Positions 36,811 to 45,836 of a stretch of DNA of 64,000 bases are shown here, piece after piece. A model generated the notes under the pieces. That model searched no databases. It was not told the DNA's origin and saw nothing but the letters and a program-made list of their open reading frames with translations. Origin of the DNA: an uncultured Oscillibacter sp. (GTDB lineage Bacteria; Bacillota; Clostridia; Oscillospirales; Oscillospiraceae); assembly GCA_905200545.1 (NCBI GenBank), contig CAJKKQ010000009.1:18942-82941 (forward strand), read 5' to 3'. Both the position numbers and the translations under genes were made by a program. The first letter of the stretch is position 1. The number at the start of each line of letters is the position of its first letter.

Positions 36811-37899
36811 TCAGGCGTGCTCCGCCTCGTACTTCTTGAGGAACTCCACCAGAGCCTCCACGCCCTCTTTGGGCATGGCATTGTAGATGGAGGCCCGCAG
36901 GCCGCCCACGCTCTTGTGGCCTTTGAGGTTATCGAAGCCCGCGGCCTTGGAGGCGGCCACCACATCGGCATCCTGCTCCTTTGAGGGAGTGACGAAGGGG
37001 ACGTTCATCAAGGAGCGATCCTCCTTGCGCACGGCGCCGGTGAAGAACTTGCTCTGATCCAGGAAGTCATAGAGCACGGCGGCCTTCTCCTCGTTGCGCT
37101 TGGCCATGGCCTCCAGACCGCCGTGAGAGAGCAGGTACTTGAAGACCTTGCCGCAGCAGTAGATGGCCCAGCAGTTGGGGGTGTTGTACAGGGAGTCGGC
37201 GTCTGCGTGGGTCTTATAGTTCAGATAGGTGGGAACGAACTTAGGCAGGTCGTCCCGCAGCAGGTCTTCCCGGATGATGACCACAGCCATACCGGCGGGG
37301 CCCACATTCTTCTGCACGCCGGCCCAGATGAGGCCGTACTTGCTCACGTCGCAGGGACGGGAGAGGAACATGGAGGACTGATCCGCCACCAGGACCTTGC
37401 CCTTGGTGTTGGGCAGGGTGTGATAGGTGGTGCCGTTGATGGTCTCGTTCTCACAGATATAGACGTAGTCGGCATTGTCGGGAATGTCCAGATCGGAGCA
37501 ATCGGGAATGTAGGAGAAATTCTTATCGGCGGAGGAGGCAACGATCTTTACCTCGCCGTACTTCTGGGCCTCCTTAATGGCCTTCTTGGACCAGTTGCCG
37601 GTTTCCACATAGCAGGCCACGCCGTTTTTCATCAGGTTCATGGGAACCATGGCAAACTGAACGGTTCCGCCGCCCTGGACGAACAGCACCTTATAGTTGT
37701 CGGGAATGCTCATCAGCTTGCGCAGGTCGGCTTCCGCCTCGTCGATGATCTGCTGGAATACCTTGGACCGGTGGCTCATCTCCATGACGCACATGCCGCT
37801 TCCGCGGTAGTTCATCATTTCGGCGGCGATCTCCTCCAGCACTTCCTCAGGCATCATGGCCGGGCCGGCGGAAAAGTTATAAGTGCGGCCGTATTTCAT
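36811..37899 (-). CDS. serC: Phosphoserine aminotransferase
   Basis: A 362-residue PLP enzyme converting 3-phosphohydroxypyruvate and glutamate to phosphoserine. It starts MKYGRTYNFSAGPAMMPEEV, with FVQGGGTVQFAMVPMN near residue 70 and the PLP lysine in IWAGVQKNVGPAG. GGAGG eight bases before the ATG at 37899 favours this over the ATG at 37914. It forms a serine unit with serA downstream. Confidence 0.95.
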   Translation of the reverse strand: MKYGRTYNFSAGPAMMPEEVLEEIAAEMMNYRGSGMCVMEMSHRSKVFQQIIDEAEADLRKLMSIPDNYKVLFVQGGGTVQFAMVPMNLMKNGVACYVETGNWSKKAIKEAQKYGEVKIVASSADKNFSYIPDCSDLDIPDNADYVYICENETINGTTYHTLPNTKGKVLVADQSSMFLSRPCDVSKYGLIWAGVQKNVGPAGMAVVIIREDLLRDDLPKFVPTYLNYKTHADADSLYNTPNCWAIYCCGKVFKYLLSHGGLEAMAKRNEEKAAVLYDFLDQSKFFTGAVRKEDRSLMNVPFVTPSKEQDADVVAASKAAGFDNLKGHKSVGGLRASIYNAMPKEGVEALVEFLKKYEAEHA

Positions 37900-37991
37900 C
37901 TTACATTCCTCCATCTCTTTGAATTGATCCGGCTGCCGCAGCTCCTGAAGGGGCTTTGGCGCCGAAAAAGGTTGACTTCCTTCTATGATTT

Positions 37992-38020
37992 AGTATACGA
38001 CAGAGGGTTTCAAGAATCAA
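37992..38020 (-). promoter_or_regulatory. Promoter of serC
   Basis: Minus-strand TTGATT, a 17-base spacer and TATACT, about 90 bases before the serC start. The gap 37900-38235 also carries the opposite promoter at 38151-38179; the AT-rich stretch between (38021-38150) shows no other recognisable element. Confidence 0.7.
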
Positions 38021-38150
38021 CCGATTCTGAAAGTTTGATGGTCCTCACGAAAAATTAGTTTGGCTTTTGGCTAAAACGACTGCTAACAGAAGAAATATTT
38101 TCGGAAATTTAAGCAAGAACAGGAAAAAACGAAACTGCGGCGGATTGCGA

Positions 38151-38179
38151 TTGCAAAAGCGGCGGGGATTTTATATAAT
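38151..38179 (+). promoter_or_regulatory. Promoter of the E2-like/CLC pair
   Basis: TTGCAA, a 17-base spacer and TATAAT, about 57 bases before the ATG at 38236. Confidence 0.7.
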
Positions 38180-38235
38180 TAACATGTAAAAGTATGGGGA
38201 TGCGATCCCCGGAGAGAAAGTATGAGGAGCAAGCT

Positions 38236-39084
38236 ATGAGGCAGGACGGAACCCGGGTCAAGAATCTGACCCCCATCATGCAGGCACTTCCCTACATCAT
38301 GCCCCGCCGCTTTGATGCCCAGAACTGGGCAAGCGACTATGTGGACGAGGAGATCATGAAGCAGTATATCCGCCAAAAGCGCCGGGAGGGGCACTCCGTG
38401 ACCCATATGAGCGTGCTGGCGGCGGCTTATTATAAGGCGGCCCTGGAGCACCCCAAGGTCAATTACTTCGTCATGAACCGGAAGATTTACAAGAGGAATC
38501 ACTTCTGCTTCAGTTTTGTGATCCTCAAGACCCGGGCGGACGGCACCCCGGACGAGACCACCCTCAAGATCTTCCTGGAGCCGGAGGATACCGTCTTTAC
38601 CATCAGCCGCAAAATCAAGGAGCACATCGACCGGAACCTGCAGGCGGCCCACAACAACCGCACAGACCGGTTTGCCAATTTTGCATTCCGGGTTCCGGGA
38701 CTTGCAAGGCTGGTGTTCGGCCTTGCCTACCACCTGGATCTCCACGGGCTGCTGCCCCGGAAGATCATCGATCTGAGCCCCTTCCACACCAGCCTCTTTA
38801 TTACCAACCTGGCCTCCATCAACACCAGCTACATCTTCCACCACTGCTATGAGTTCGGCACCACCAGCGTCTTCATCTGCATGGGAAAACCGGTGCTGGA
38901 TCCTCTGGCGGGGCCGGGCAGCCGGAAAAAGCTGATGCCCTTGGGGGTGGTGATGGATGAGCGGGTGGCCACAGGCATTGAATACTCCCGCTTTTTCGCC
39001 GCCTTCAGCCGCTATCTCAAAAATCCGGAGGTGCTGGAGACCCCGCTGGACGGGCGGGAAGTGGCCGTCCCGGTTCGAATGTAA
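38236..39084 (+). CDS. Stand-alone E2-type (2-oxoacid dehydrogenase) acyltransferase domain, catalytic His absent
   Basis: A 282-residue protein with the CAT-fold of E2 acyltransferases but no lipoyl or subunit-binding domain. The active-site block that normally reads DHRVVDG is DERVATG at residues 241-247, so the catalytic His is Glu and the Asp is Thr. Either it uses another chemistry or it has become a binding or structural protein. GAGGAG six bases before 38236 decides the start over the ATG at 38194. The chloride-channel-family gene follows after 19 bases. Confidence 0.75.
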   Translation: MRQDGTRVKNLTPIMQALPYIMPRRFDAQNWASDYVDEEIMKQYIRQKRREGHSVTHMSVLAAAYYKAALEHPKVNYFVMNRKIYKRNHFCFSFVILKTRADGTPDETTLKIFLEPEDTVFTISRKIKEHIDRNLQAAHNNRTDRFANFAFRVPGLARLVFGLAYHLDLHGLLPRKIIDLSPFHTSLFITNLASINTSYIFHHCYEFGTTSVFICMGKPVLDPLAGPGSRKKLMPLGVVMDERVATGIEYSRFFAAFSRYLKNPEVLETPLDGREVAVPVRM

Positions 39085-39103
39085 GACGGGGGAACAGATA
39101 GAA

Positions 39104-40426
39104 ATGGAAATGTACTGGAAGCAAATTTGCCAGTGGGTGCGCCACACCAAGCTCTATGCTCAGGCCATGGTAAAATGGCTGATACTGGCGGCGGTGACAG
39201 GCTGTTGCTGCGGTTTTGTGGGGGCCATGTTCCACATTGGCATCCACAAGGCGGAGCTGCTGCGTACCGCGCAGCCCTGGCTGCTGCTCTGCCTGCCTGT
39301 GGCAGGACTTTTGATCGTGGGATTTTATAAGATCACCAAAACCGAGGGCCTGGGTACCAACGACATCATCGACGCCGTGCATCTGGGAAAGCCTTTGACG
39401 ATTCTGCTGCTGCCGGCGATTTTTGTTGGAACCATGCTCACCCACCTTTGCGGCGGTTCCGCCGGACGGGAGGGCGCGGCACTGCAGATGGGAGGTACCA
39501 TCGGCTGGAATGTGGGCCGGGTGTTCCAGATGGATGACCGGGATCTGCGGACGGCGACCCTCTGCGGAATGGCGGCCTTCTTCTCCGCCCTCTTCGGTAC
39601 GCCTCTGACGGCGTCTGTTTTCGCCATCGTGGTCATCAGCATCGGCGTTATGTACCACGCGGCGTTCATTCCCTGTCTGGCGGCCTCCCTGGTGGCCTAC
39701 TGGATCTCCCTGGAACTGGGGGTGGAGCCCACCCGGTTTGTGGTGCTGGCGCCGGGCCTCCACGGCATTACTCTGATACAGGTGGCAGTGCTGGGGGCCG
39801 GATGCGCTCTGGTGTCGGTGCTGTTCTGCAACGTCATCCATCTGGTGGAGCATCAGCTGAAGCGGCATCTGCCCAACGCCTGGATCCGGGTAGCGGCAGG
39901 CGGTGCCGCAGTGGTGGTGCTGACACTGCTGTGCGGCACCACGGACTATAACGGTGCGGGCATGGATGTCATCACCGCCGCTGTGGAGGAGGGAACCGCC
40001 CGGCCGGAGGCCTTTTTGCTGAAGATCCTCTTCACGGCCCTGACCCTGGGGGCGGGCTTCAAAGGCGGCGAGGTGGTACCGTCCTTCTTCGTGGGAGCCA
40101 CCTTCGGATGCGTGGCGGGGCCGCTTCTGGGATTGCCGGCGGAATTCTCCGCCGCCATTGGACTGGTGGCGGTGTTCTGCGGTGCCACCAACTGCCCCCT
40201 GGCGTCCACCTTCTTGTCGGTGGAGCTCTTCGGTGACGGCGGCCTGCTGTATTTTGCCGTGGCCTGCGGCGTCAGCTATGTCCTCTCCGGCTATAACGGC
40301 CTCTACTCCAGCCAGACCATCCTCTACTCCAAGCTGAAGGCCGAATACATCAATGTGCGCACCAACGCCTACCACGCGGGAGGCCCCCATCAGGAGCCGC
40401 CGGTCTCCGGCAGCCTGAAAAAATGA
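39104..40426 (+). CDS. CLC-family anion transporter, possibly fluoride-type
   Basis: A 440-residue membrane protein of the CLC family. Filter segments are GGSAGREGAALQMGG (gating Glu present) and GGEVVPSFFVGATFG. The segment corresponding to GSGIP in chloride CLCs reads EGLGTNDIIDAVH, with Asn and no Ser; together with the GGSAGREG form this resembles the CLC-F fluoride/proton antiporters. Specificity is not proved. No fluoride riboswitch was seen upstream. It is co-transcribed with the E2-like gene. Confidence 0.82.
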   Translation: MEMYWKQICQWVRHTKLYAQAMVKWLILAAVTGCCCGFVGAMFHIGIHKAELLRTAQPWLLLCLPVAGLLIVGFYKITKTEGLGTNDIIDAVHLGKPLTILLLPAIFVGTMLTHLCGGSAGREGAALQMGGTIGWNVGRVFQMDDRDLRTATLCGMAAFFSALFGTPLTASVFAIVVISIGVMYHAAFIPCLAASLVAYWISLELGVEPTRFVVLAPGLHGITLIQVAVLGAGCALVSVLFCNVIHLVEHQLKRHLPNAWIRVAAGGAAVVVLTLLCGTTDYNGAGMDVITAAVEEGTARPEAFLLKILFTALTLGAGFKGGEVVPSFFVGATFGCVAGPLLGLPAEFSAAIGLVAVFCGATNCPLASTFLSVELFGDGGLLYFAVACGVSYVLSGYNGLYSSQTILYSKLKAEYINVRTNAYHAGGPHQEPPVSGSLKK

Positions 40427-40430
40427 AGAG

Positions 40431-40464
40431 AAAACGCCCCCAGGCAATAGCCGGGGGCGTTTTT
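40431..40464. terminator. Bidirectional terminator after the CLC gene
   Basis: AAAACGCCCCC (40431-40441) pairs with GGGGGCGTTTT (40453-40463), followed by T on the plus strand. The opposite-strand D-LDH gene ends at 40475. Confidence 0.85.
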
Positions 40465-40474
40465 GCATGTTTGA

Positions 40475-41473
40475 TTATCGGGCGGCGTCCGCTTTCAGTT
40501 CTGTGGGACAACTCTGACCGAAGGCCATCTGGCAGATGCCCTCCAGTCCGCAGCGAACCATGCTGGCCACGGCGGCATCGGTGTAGAAGGCCATGTGCTG
40601 GGTCATGATGACGTTGCGGAATTGGTGGAGATAGAACCAGTTGCGGTTGGGCAGGATGTCCACCCGGTGATCGGCATGGATGATGCCCTCGTCCCCCTCG
40701 GCGGTGTCCATGCCCAGGGCGCCGATCTTCTCCGTCTCGATACCCTCGATGAGCGCCTCGATATCCGCCAGCTCGCCCCGGGAGCAGTTGATGATTACCA
40801 CGCCATCCTTCATCCGGGCAATGGCGTCCCGGTTGATCATGTGCCGGTTGGATTCCAGCAGGGGCATGTGCAGGGAGATGACGTCCGACTGGCCCAGCAG
40901 GGTGTCGAAGTCCACATAGGTCACCAGGGACTCCACCGCCGGGTTGCGCCGCAGGTCGTAAGCCAGGATCCGGCAGCCGAAGCCGGAGAGATTGCGGATG
41001 ACCTGGGTGCCGATGCGCCCGGTACCGATGATGCCGATGGTGAGATCCTTCATCTCCCGGCCCTGGAGGCCTGCCAGAGAGAAGTCGTTCACCTGTCCGC
41101 GCCACAGCGCCTGCTTGTACTGGCGCAGGCACATGAGGATCATCATCACGGTGAAGTCCGCCACGCCGTTGGGGGCATAGCTGGCATTGCACACCCGCAG
41201 GCCGATGGCGTGCGCGTGATCCAGATCGATGTGGTCATAGCCGATAGTGCGGGTAGAGAGGTATGCCACCCCCAGAGCCTTGTAGGCATCCAGCAAGGGC
41301 GCGTCAATGCGGCCCTGGCCCAGAATGGAGACACCCAGGCAGCCGGCGGCCAGGGTGGCGTTTTCCAGTGTGGGGACGGCGGAGGTGGTCTCGATCTCCA
41401 CCCCCAGGCGCTGGGATTGGGCTTTCAGTTCCGCCATCTCATCGGGGCGGACCTCATATACCATGATTTTCAC
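40475..41473 (-). CDS. D-lactate dehydrogenase-type 2-hydroxyacid dehydrogenase
   Basis: A 332-residue NAD enzyme. The Rossmann motif GIIGTGRIGTQV, the STRTIGYDHIDL substrate block typical of D-LDH/VanH, the catalytic Arg in INCSRGELAD and the His in MTQHMAFYT are present. D-lactate formation from pyruvate is the likely reaction; related 2-oxoacids are possible. The GTG at 41473 overlaps the upstream gene's TGA as GTGA, giving the expected N-terminus (VKIMVYEVRPDE). Confidence 0.82.
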   Translation of the reverse strand: MKIMVYEVRPDEMAELKAQSQRLGVEIETTSAVPTLENATLAAGCLGVSILGQGRIDAPLLDAYKALGVAYLSTRTIGYDHIDLDHAHAIGLRVCNASYAPNGVADFTVMMILMCLRQYKQALWRGQVNDFSLAGLQGREMKDLTIGIIGTGRIGTQVIRNLSGFGCRILAYDLRRNPAVESLVTYVDFDTLLGQSDVISLHMPLLESNRHMINRDAIARMKDGVVIINCSRGELADIEALIEGIETEKIGALGMDTAEGDEGIIHADHRVDILPNRNWFYLHQFRNVIMTQHMAFYTDAAVASMVRCGLEGICQMAFGQSCPTELKADAAR

Positions 41474-43728
41474 TGTGTATCGGTTCCTTTCTGGTTGGGC
41501 TGGGAAAGGCCCAGCAGCCGGCGGGCCACCGTAACGTTCCGCTGTTCCATCTCCTGGAGCTTGGCTACGGCGGCAGACTGCGCCTCCGGCTGGGCGGAGC
41601 GGGCGGCGCAGTTGTCGATCATGCCGCACAGGGCCTCTGCCGTCAGATCCTGGAGATTGACGAACTGATCCTGCCCAATGTAGCGCAGGAAGGCGGATAC
41701 CTTGGGATCGTACACCACGCCTGCCAGGGGGATGCCCTGCCCGGCGGCAAAGATCAGCGCGTGCAGGCGCATAGAGACCACCACTTCCATCCGGCTCAGG
41801 GCGCCGATGATGGTGCCGCTGCCTCCGGCGTCGTTGAGGAAGTAATGGGGAATGGTGAGGCCCTGGGCCGCCAGCTGATTGGCCCCGGGATCCAGGTGTT
41901 TTTCCACCGAGACGAATACCGGCGTCAGTCCATAGGTGCGGTAGGCATATTCCGCCGCCTGGCCAAAGAGGGGGGCTTTCTCCTCAAAGCCTTTCCAGCG
42001 CCGCAGGGCAAAGCAGATATACCGCCCGTGGGCGGGGATCCCGGAACGGAGCATGACGCTGTCCGTCTGATCCTCCGGTGCGGGGCGCAGCGTCAGAGCG
42101 GGATCCGCCGTCAGCAGGATCTCCGGCTTCGTGACCCCCATGGCCCGCAGCTCATTGAGAGAGTCCGGCTCCCGCAGGGTGATGACATCCACGCTGGAGT
42201 TGAGCACCTTGGCGGCAATGTCCCGGTGGCTCTCCCGGGTGACGGGGCCGATGCCGCAGCCGTACATCTGGACCTTGCAGCCGCAGCGCTTGGCGGTGCG
42301 GATGTTGTAGAGATAGTACCACAGGGAACGGCGGGAGGTGACATCCTGAATGAGGCTGCCGCCGCCGTTGATATAGAGCTTGGCGGCACTCATAGCGCCG
42401 TACCAGGCGAAGATGTTGGAGCGGTGTACCGCCCGCACCCGGTAGGCAAGGCGGGTGCTCTTGGGATCTTTGGAGAGAACCGTCATGGGCATGTCAGGGT
42501 CAATGGAGCGCATCTCCTGCAAAATGGCTTCCAAAATGGCGTCGTCTCCGGCGTTGCCCCGGCCATAGGCCCCGCAGATCACCACCCCGTCCCGGGCCGC
42601 CTTGGGGCGGCTGTGGCGGCGAAGGATCTCCCGGTAGATGTGCAGCTGGGTGTCCACCGTACGCTGGATGGAGAACTGGGTGGAGGCCTTCTGGTAGAGC
42701 TTTTCCCCCATGTCCCGGCGCAGATCGTCGTCGGAGGCCAGGGCCGCCAGGTGCTCTCCCAGAGCCTGCCAGTCGCCGGGCTGGAAGAGGTAGCCGTTGA
42801 CGTCCTGGTCAATGAGATAGGGAATGCCGCCTACCGCTGTGGCCACCGTAGCCAGGTGGAAACGGGTGCCATCCGTCAGGGCGTAGGGGAAGGTCTCGGA
42901 GAGGCTGGTGAGGACGTTGATATCCAGGGCGCTGTAAAAGCGATCCATACCGCCGCTGATCCAGCCGGCAAAGCACACCTGGCGGCTGACGCCTAGCTCC
43001 TGCGCCAGGGCGGCCAACTTGTCTTTCTCTGGCCCGTCTCCGGCAATCAGCAGCCGCAGCCGAGCATTTTTGGCGTATCCGGCCGCAAAGCCCCGGATCA
43101 GGGTGGACATGTCCTTGACGGGATTGAGCCGGGCGGCGATGCCCACCACCACGCTGTCCTCCTCCACATCGGCCCCCAGGCTTCGCAGGTACTCCAGCCG
43201 GTCTCCCTGGGGAGGCGGCGGGGTGAAGTCGATGCCGTTATAAATGGCGTAGAACCGGTCGGGGGGAAAGCCCCGGGAGATCAGAAGGTCCACCATGGCA
43301 TCGGAGACGCCGATGCGGTAGTCCAGCTTCCGCAGGGCCCAGGCGTTGATGGTGCCGAAGGTTATGCGGCTCAGGGGGCGGCCCATGTAGTCCAGGCGGT
43401 AGTCACTGTGGACGGTGGTGACTACCGGCAGCCCTGTGGACTTGCGCAGCAGCGCACCGATCATATTGGCCCGGGAGCCGTGGCAGTGGATGAGCTCATA
43501 GCCGCCCTCCCGGATATAGGCCGTCAGTTTGCGCCGGATGCGCAGGATATTGTTGCCGCCGCAGATCATGGTGGGGATGCCCAGGTCACGGGCCTCCTGG
43601 GCAAAGGGGCCGTCCCGGAAGCACAACAACTGGGCGTGGATATGTTGATTCAGGTGCTGCAGCAGGCTCAGCACGTGGGTCTTGGCTCCGCCGGAGTCGC
43701 CGCCGCTGATCAAATGAATGACTTTCAT
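41470..43728 (-). CDS. Fusion of GT4 glycosyltransferase and CsaB polysaccharide pyruvyltransferase
   Basis: 752 residues in one frame. Residues 1 to about 370 are a GT-B/GT4 glycosyltransferase (HLISGGDSGGAKTHVLSLL at the start, then VGIAARLNPVKD, with the second-domain SETFPYALTDG). From about residue 385 there is a CsaB domain starting GVVICGAYGRGNAGDDAILEA, with YINGGGSLIQDVTSR and SMRLHALIFAAGQGIP. CsaB adds ketal pyruvate to secondary cell wall polymer, the ligand of SLH domains. The window has two SLH proteins, so this gene probably builds their anchor. SD and a strong minus-strand promoter precede it. Confidence 0.88.
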   Translation of the reverse strand: MKVIHLISGGDSGGAKTHVLSLLQHLNQHIHAQLLCFRDGPFAQEARDLGIPTMICGGNNILRIRRKLTAYIREGGYELIHCHGSRANMIGALLRKSTGLPVVTTVHSDYRLDYMGRPLSRITFGTINAWALRKLDYRIGVSDAMVDLLISRGFPPDRFYAIYNGIDFTPPPPQGDRLEYLRSLGADVEEDSVVVGIAARLNPVKDMSTLIRGFAAGYAKNARLRLLIAGDGPEKDKLAALAQELGVSRQVCFAGWISGGMDRFYSALDINVLTSLSETFPYALTDGTRFHLATVATAVGGIPYLIDQDVNGYLFQPGDWQALGEHLAALASDDDLRRDMGEKLYQKASTQFSIQRTVDTQLHIYREILRRHSRPKAARDGVVICGAYGRGNAGDDAILEAILQEMRSIDPDMPMTVLSKDPKSTRLAYRVRAVHRSNIFAWYGAMSAAKLYINGGGSLIQDVTSRRSLWYYLYNIRTAKRCGCKVQMYGCGIGPVTRESHRDIAAKVLNSSVDVITLREPDSLNELRAMGVTKPEILLTADPALTLRPAPEDQTDSVMLRSGIPAHGRYICFALRRWKGFEEKAPLFGQAAEYAYRTYGLTPVFVSVEKHLDPGANQLAAQGLTIPHYFLNDAGGSGTIIGALSRMEVVVSMRLHALIFAAGQGIPLAGVVYDPKVSAFLRYIGQDQFVNLQDLTAEALCGMIDNCAARSAQPEAQSAAVAKLQEMEQRNVTVARRLLGLSQPNQKGTDTQ

Positions 43729-43753
43729 GGGACACCTTTCTTTCGTTTGGGAC

Positions 43754-43801
43754 TTGTGAAACAGTGAAAAATATTATACAATATCCCGGAAGCGTTGTCC
43801 A
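43754..43801. promoter_or_regulatory. Overlapping divergent promoters for csaB fusion and the DUF4330 gene
   Basis: Plus strand: TTGTGA (43754-43759), 17 bases, TACAAT (43777-43782). Minus strand: TGGACA (43796-43801), 17 bases, TATAAT (43773-43778). The two -10 elements overlap, so the promoters cannot be occupied at once. Confidence 0.6.
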
Positions 43802-43852
43802 GAATGACAGCCGGGAAAACCGGGCGCCTGGTGCGCCCTTCAGGAGGATATC

Positions 43853-44344
43853 ATGGAACAAAAGGCAAAGCGTATTGGAAAGTTCAACATCATCGATATC
43901 ATCGCCGTGATTCTGATTTTGGCGGTGGTGGCCTTCGGCGGGTGGAAGCTGGCAAACCGCGGCGGCGCCGTGGGCGGGGAGACGCCTATGACCAAGGTGA
44001 CTTACGTGGTTCGCTGTGAGGGGGTTCCGGCAGAACTCTATGAGACGTGCCTTTCCCATCTGCCCTCTCCGCTGATGGCATCCGGCGAACTGGTGGGGGG
44101 CCAGATCGAGGCCGTGGAGCAGGAGCCCTTCTACGTGCTGGACGGAAACGGCAACTGGGTGGAGGATCCGGATCATGTGACGCTGCTGTTCACCGCCACC
44201 ACGGAGACGCCCTCCGGTGAGGTCATGACCACCAAGGTGGGTGACCAGGAGGTGCGCATCGGCAAGACCGACTACATCCTCAAAAGCGAGTTTATCGAGT
44301 TCAGCGGCGGTACCATCGTGGACGTCTCCTGGGAGCAGGAGTGA
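43853..44344 (+). CDS. DUF4330-family membrane-anchored protein
   Basis: 163 residues: a short basic N-terminus, one hydrophobic segment (IIDIIAVILILAVVAFGGW, about residues 13-31), then a beta-rich extracytoplasmic domain. The RIGKFNIIDIIAV start and overall shape match DUF4330, whose function is unknown; members often sit near polysaccharide genes. It is divergent from the glycosyltransferase-CsaB gene with overlapping promoters, hinting at an envelope-polymer role. AGGAG precedes the ATG. Confidence 0.75.
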   Translation: MEQKAKRIGKFNIIDIIAVILILAVVAFGGWKLANRGGAVGGETPMTKVTYVVRCEGVPAELYETCLSHLPSPLMASGELVGGQIEAVEQEPFYVLDGNGNWVEDPDHVTLLFTATTETPSGEVMTTKVGDQEVRIGKTDYILKSEFIEFSGGTIVDVSWEQE

Positions 44345-44362
44345 TCCGCCGGAAGACATTCA

Positions 44363-44398
44363 AAAAAAGGAAGCTGGCAGCTGCCAGCTTCCTTTTTT
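44363..44398. terminator. Bidirectional terminator
   Basis: A 36-base perfect palindrome with A6 and T6 ends and core GGAAGCTGGCAG. It ends the DUF4330 gene (plus) and the hydantoinase gene (minus). Confidence 0.92.
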
Positions 44399-44405
44399 GC
44401 AGTTT

Positions 44406-45779
44406 TTACAGGGTGTTTTTGCCGCGAACCAGATACTGTCCATGAGGTGTTTCGTCCAGGACTTTGCCGTCTTCTACGGCCAGGTGTCCCCGCAGCCACA
44501 CCTGACGGATGCCGCCGGCGGTAACGAAGCCCTCGTAGGGGTTATAGTCCACATTGGCCACGCAGTCGTCGGAGCGGATCACATGGCTGGCGCCGGGATC
44601 ATAGACCACGATATCGGCGTCGCTGCCCTTGCGCAAAATGCCCTTGCGGGGATAGAGCCCGTACAGCCGGGCAGGGTTCTCACTGAGTACCCGGCACATC
44701 TGGGCCAGAGAGATGCGGCGCTTGGCCACGCCGTAGGAGTAGATGAGCTCGCCCCGGGTCTCCACGCCCGGCAGGCCGCCGGGAATCTTGGTGAAATCCT
44801 CCCGGCCCATATCCTTCTGGGCCAAGGTGAAGGAACAGTGATCCGTGGAGATGGTCTGGATCTCTCCCCGCCGCAATCCCCGCCACAGGGCATCCTGCTG
44901 ATCCTTTTCCCGCAGGGGCGGAGCGCAGACGTACCGGGCGGCAGCGGAGTAGTCCTCGTTGAAATAGAGGCTCTCATCCAACAGCAGATACTGGGGGCAG
45001 GTTTCCACATAGACGATCTGGCCCCGCTTCCGGGCGGCTTCCACTTCCTTGAGGGCCTCCCGGTTGGTGAGATGGACGATGACTACCGGGCACTCCGCAG
45101 CTTCGGCGATGCGCAGCAGGCGGCTCACTGCCTCCGCCTCCAGATAGGGGGGGCGGGTGACGGGATGGGAGCCGGGGCCCAGCTCTCCGGCGGCCTTGCG
45201 CTCGGCGATCATGCCGTCGATGACACCGGCGTTCTCACAGTGGACGCCGGCAATGCCGCCCAGCCGCCGCAGCTCCTTGAGGGCCCAGTACATGTCACGG
45301 TCGCCGATCATCATGGCCGGATAGGTCATGTACATCTTGAAAGAGGAGACGCCCTGGGCAAACATATCCGGCAGCTCCGCACGGATGGATTCGTTCCAGT
45401 CGTCGATGGTCATGTGGAAGCCGTAGTCGCAGAAGGTGCGGCCGTCGGCTTTCTGATGCCACAGATCCAGGCCGTAGTGCAGGGATTCCCCCTTGTTGGG
45501 GCAGGCAAAGTCGATGACAGTGGTGGTGCCGCCACGAAGAGCTGCCCGGCTGCCGGTGAAAAAGTCATCAGCCGTGGTGGTGTTCGCCACATCCAGGTCA
45601 AAGTGGGTGTGGGCGTCGATAAAGCCGGGGAAGAGCAGGCAGCCTGTGACATCGTGAACCGTGTCGGCGTCGTTGAGATCCCGTCCGATCTTCACGATCT
45701 TTTCATCCTCCAGCAGTACATCGGCCCGGCGGGTGCCGCTGCTGGTGACAATGGTTCCGCCTTTGAGCAGTGTCCTCAT
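44406..45779 (-). CDS. hydA: Dihydropyrimidinase / D-hydantoinase
   Basis: A 457-residue cyclic amidohydrolase with a complete binuclear metal site: DAHTHFDLD, the carboxylated-Lys region SSFKMYMTYP, HCEN, VHLTN and the Asp in TISTDHCSF. It opens hydantoin or dihydropyrimidine rings. Allantoinase and other amidohydrolases are alternatives, but FKMYMTYP is hydantoinase-like. It lies 57 bases after proC on the same strand; no pathway partner is nearby. Confidence 0.85.
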   Translation of the reverse strand: MRTLLKGGTIVTSSGTRRADVLLEDEKIVKIGRDLNDADTVHDVTGCLLFPGFIDAHTHFDLDVANTTTADDFFTGSRAALRGGTTTVIDFACPNKGESLHYGLDLWHQKADGRTFCDYGFHMTIDDWNESIRAELPDMFAQGVSSFKMYMTYPAMMIGDRDMYWALKELRRLGGIAGVHCENAGVIDGMIAERKAAGELGPGSHPVTRPPYLEAEAVSRLLRIAEAAECPVVIVHLTNREALKEVEAARKRGQIVYVETCPQYLLLDESLYFNEDYSAAARYVCAPPLREKDQQDALWRGLRRGEIQTISTDHCSFTLAQKDMGREDFTKIPGGLPGVETRGELIYSYGVAKRRISLAQMCRVLSENPARLYGLYPRKGILRKGSDADIVVYDPGASHVIRSDDCVANVDYNPYEGFVTAGGIRQVWLRGHLAVEDGKVLDETPHGQYLVRGKNTL

Positions 45780-45836
45780 GATGAATACCTCCGTTCCCGG
45801 CGGCCGAAAAAGGGCCGCTGTTTTGTTTGATGTGTC

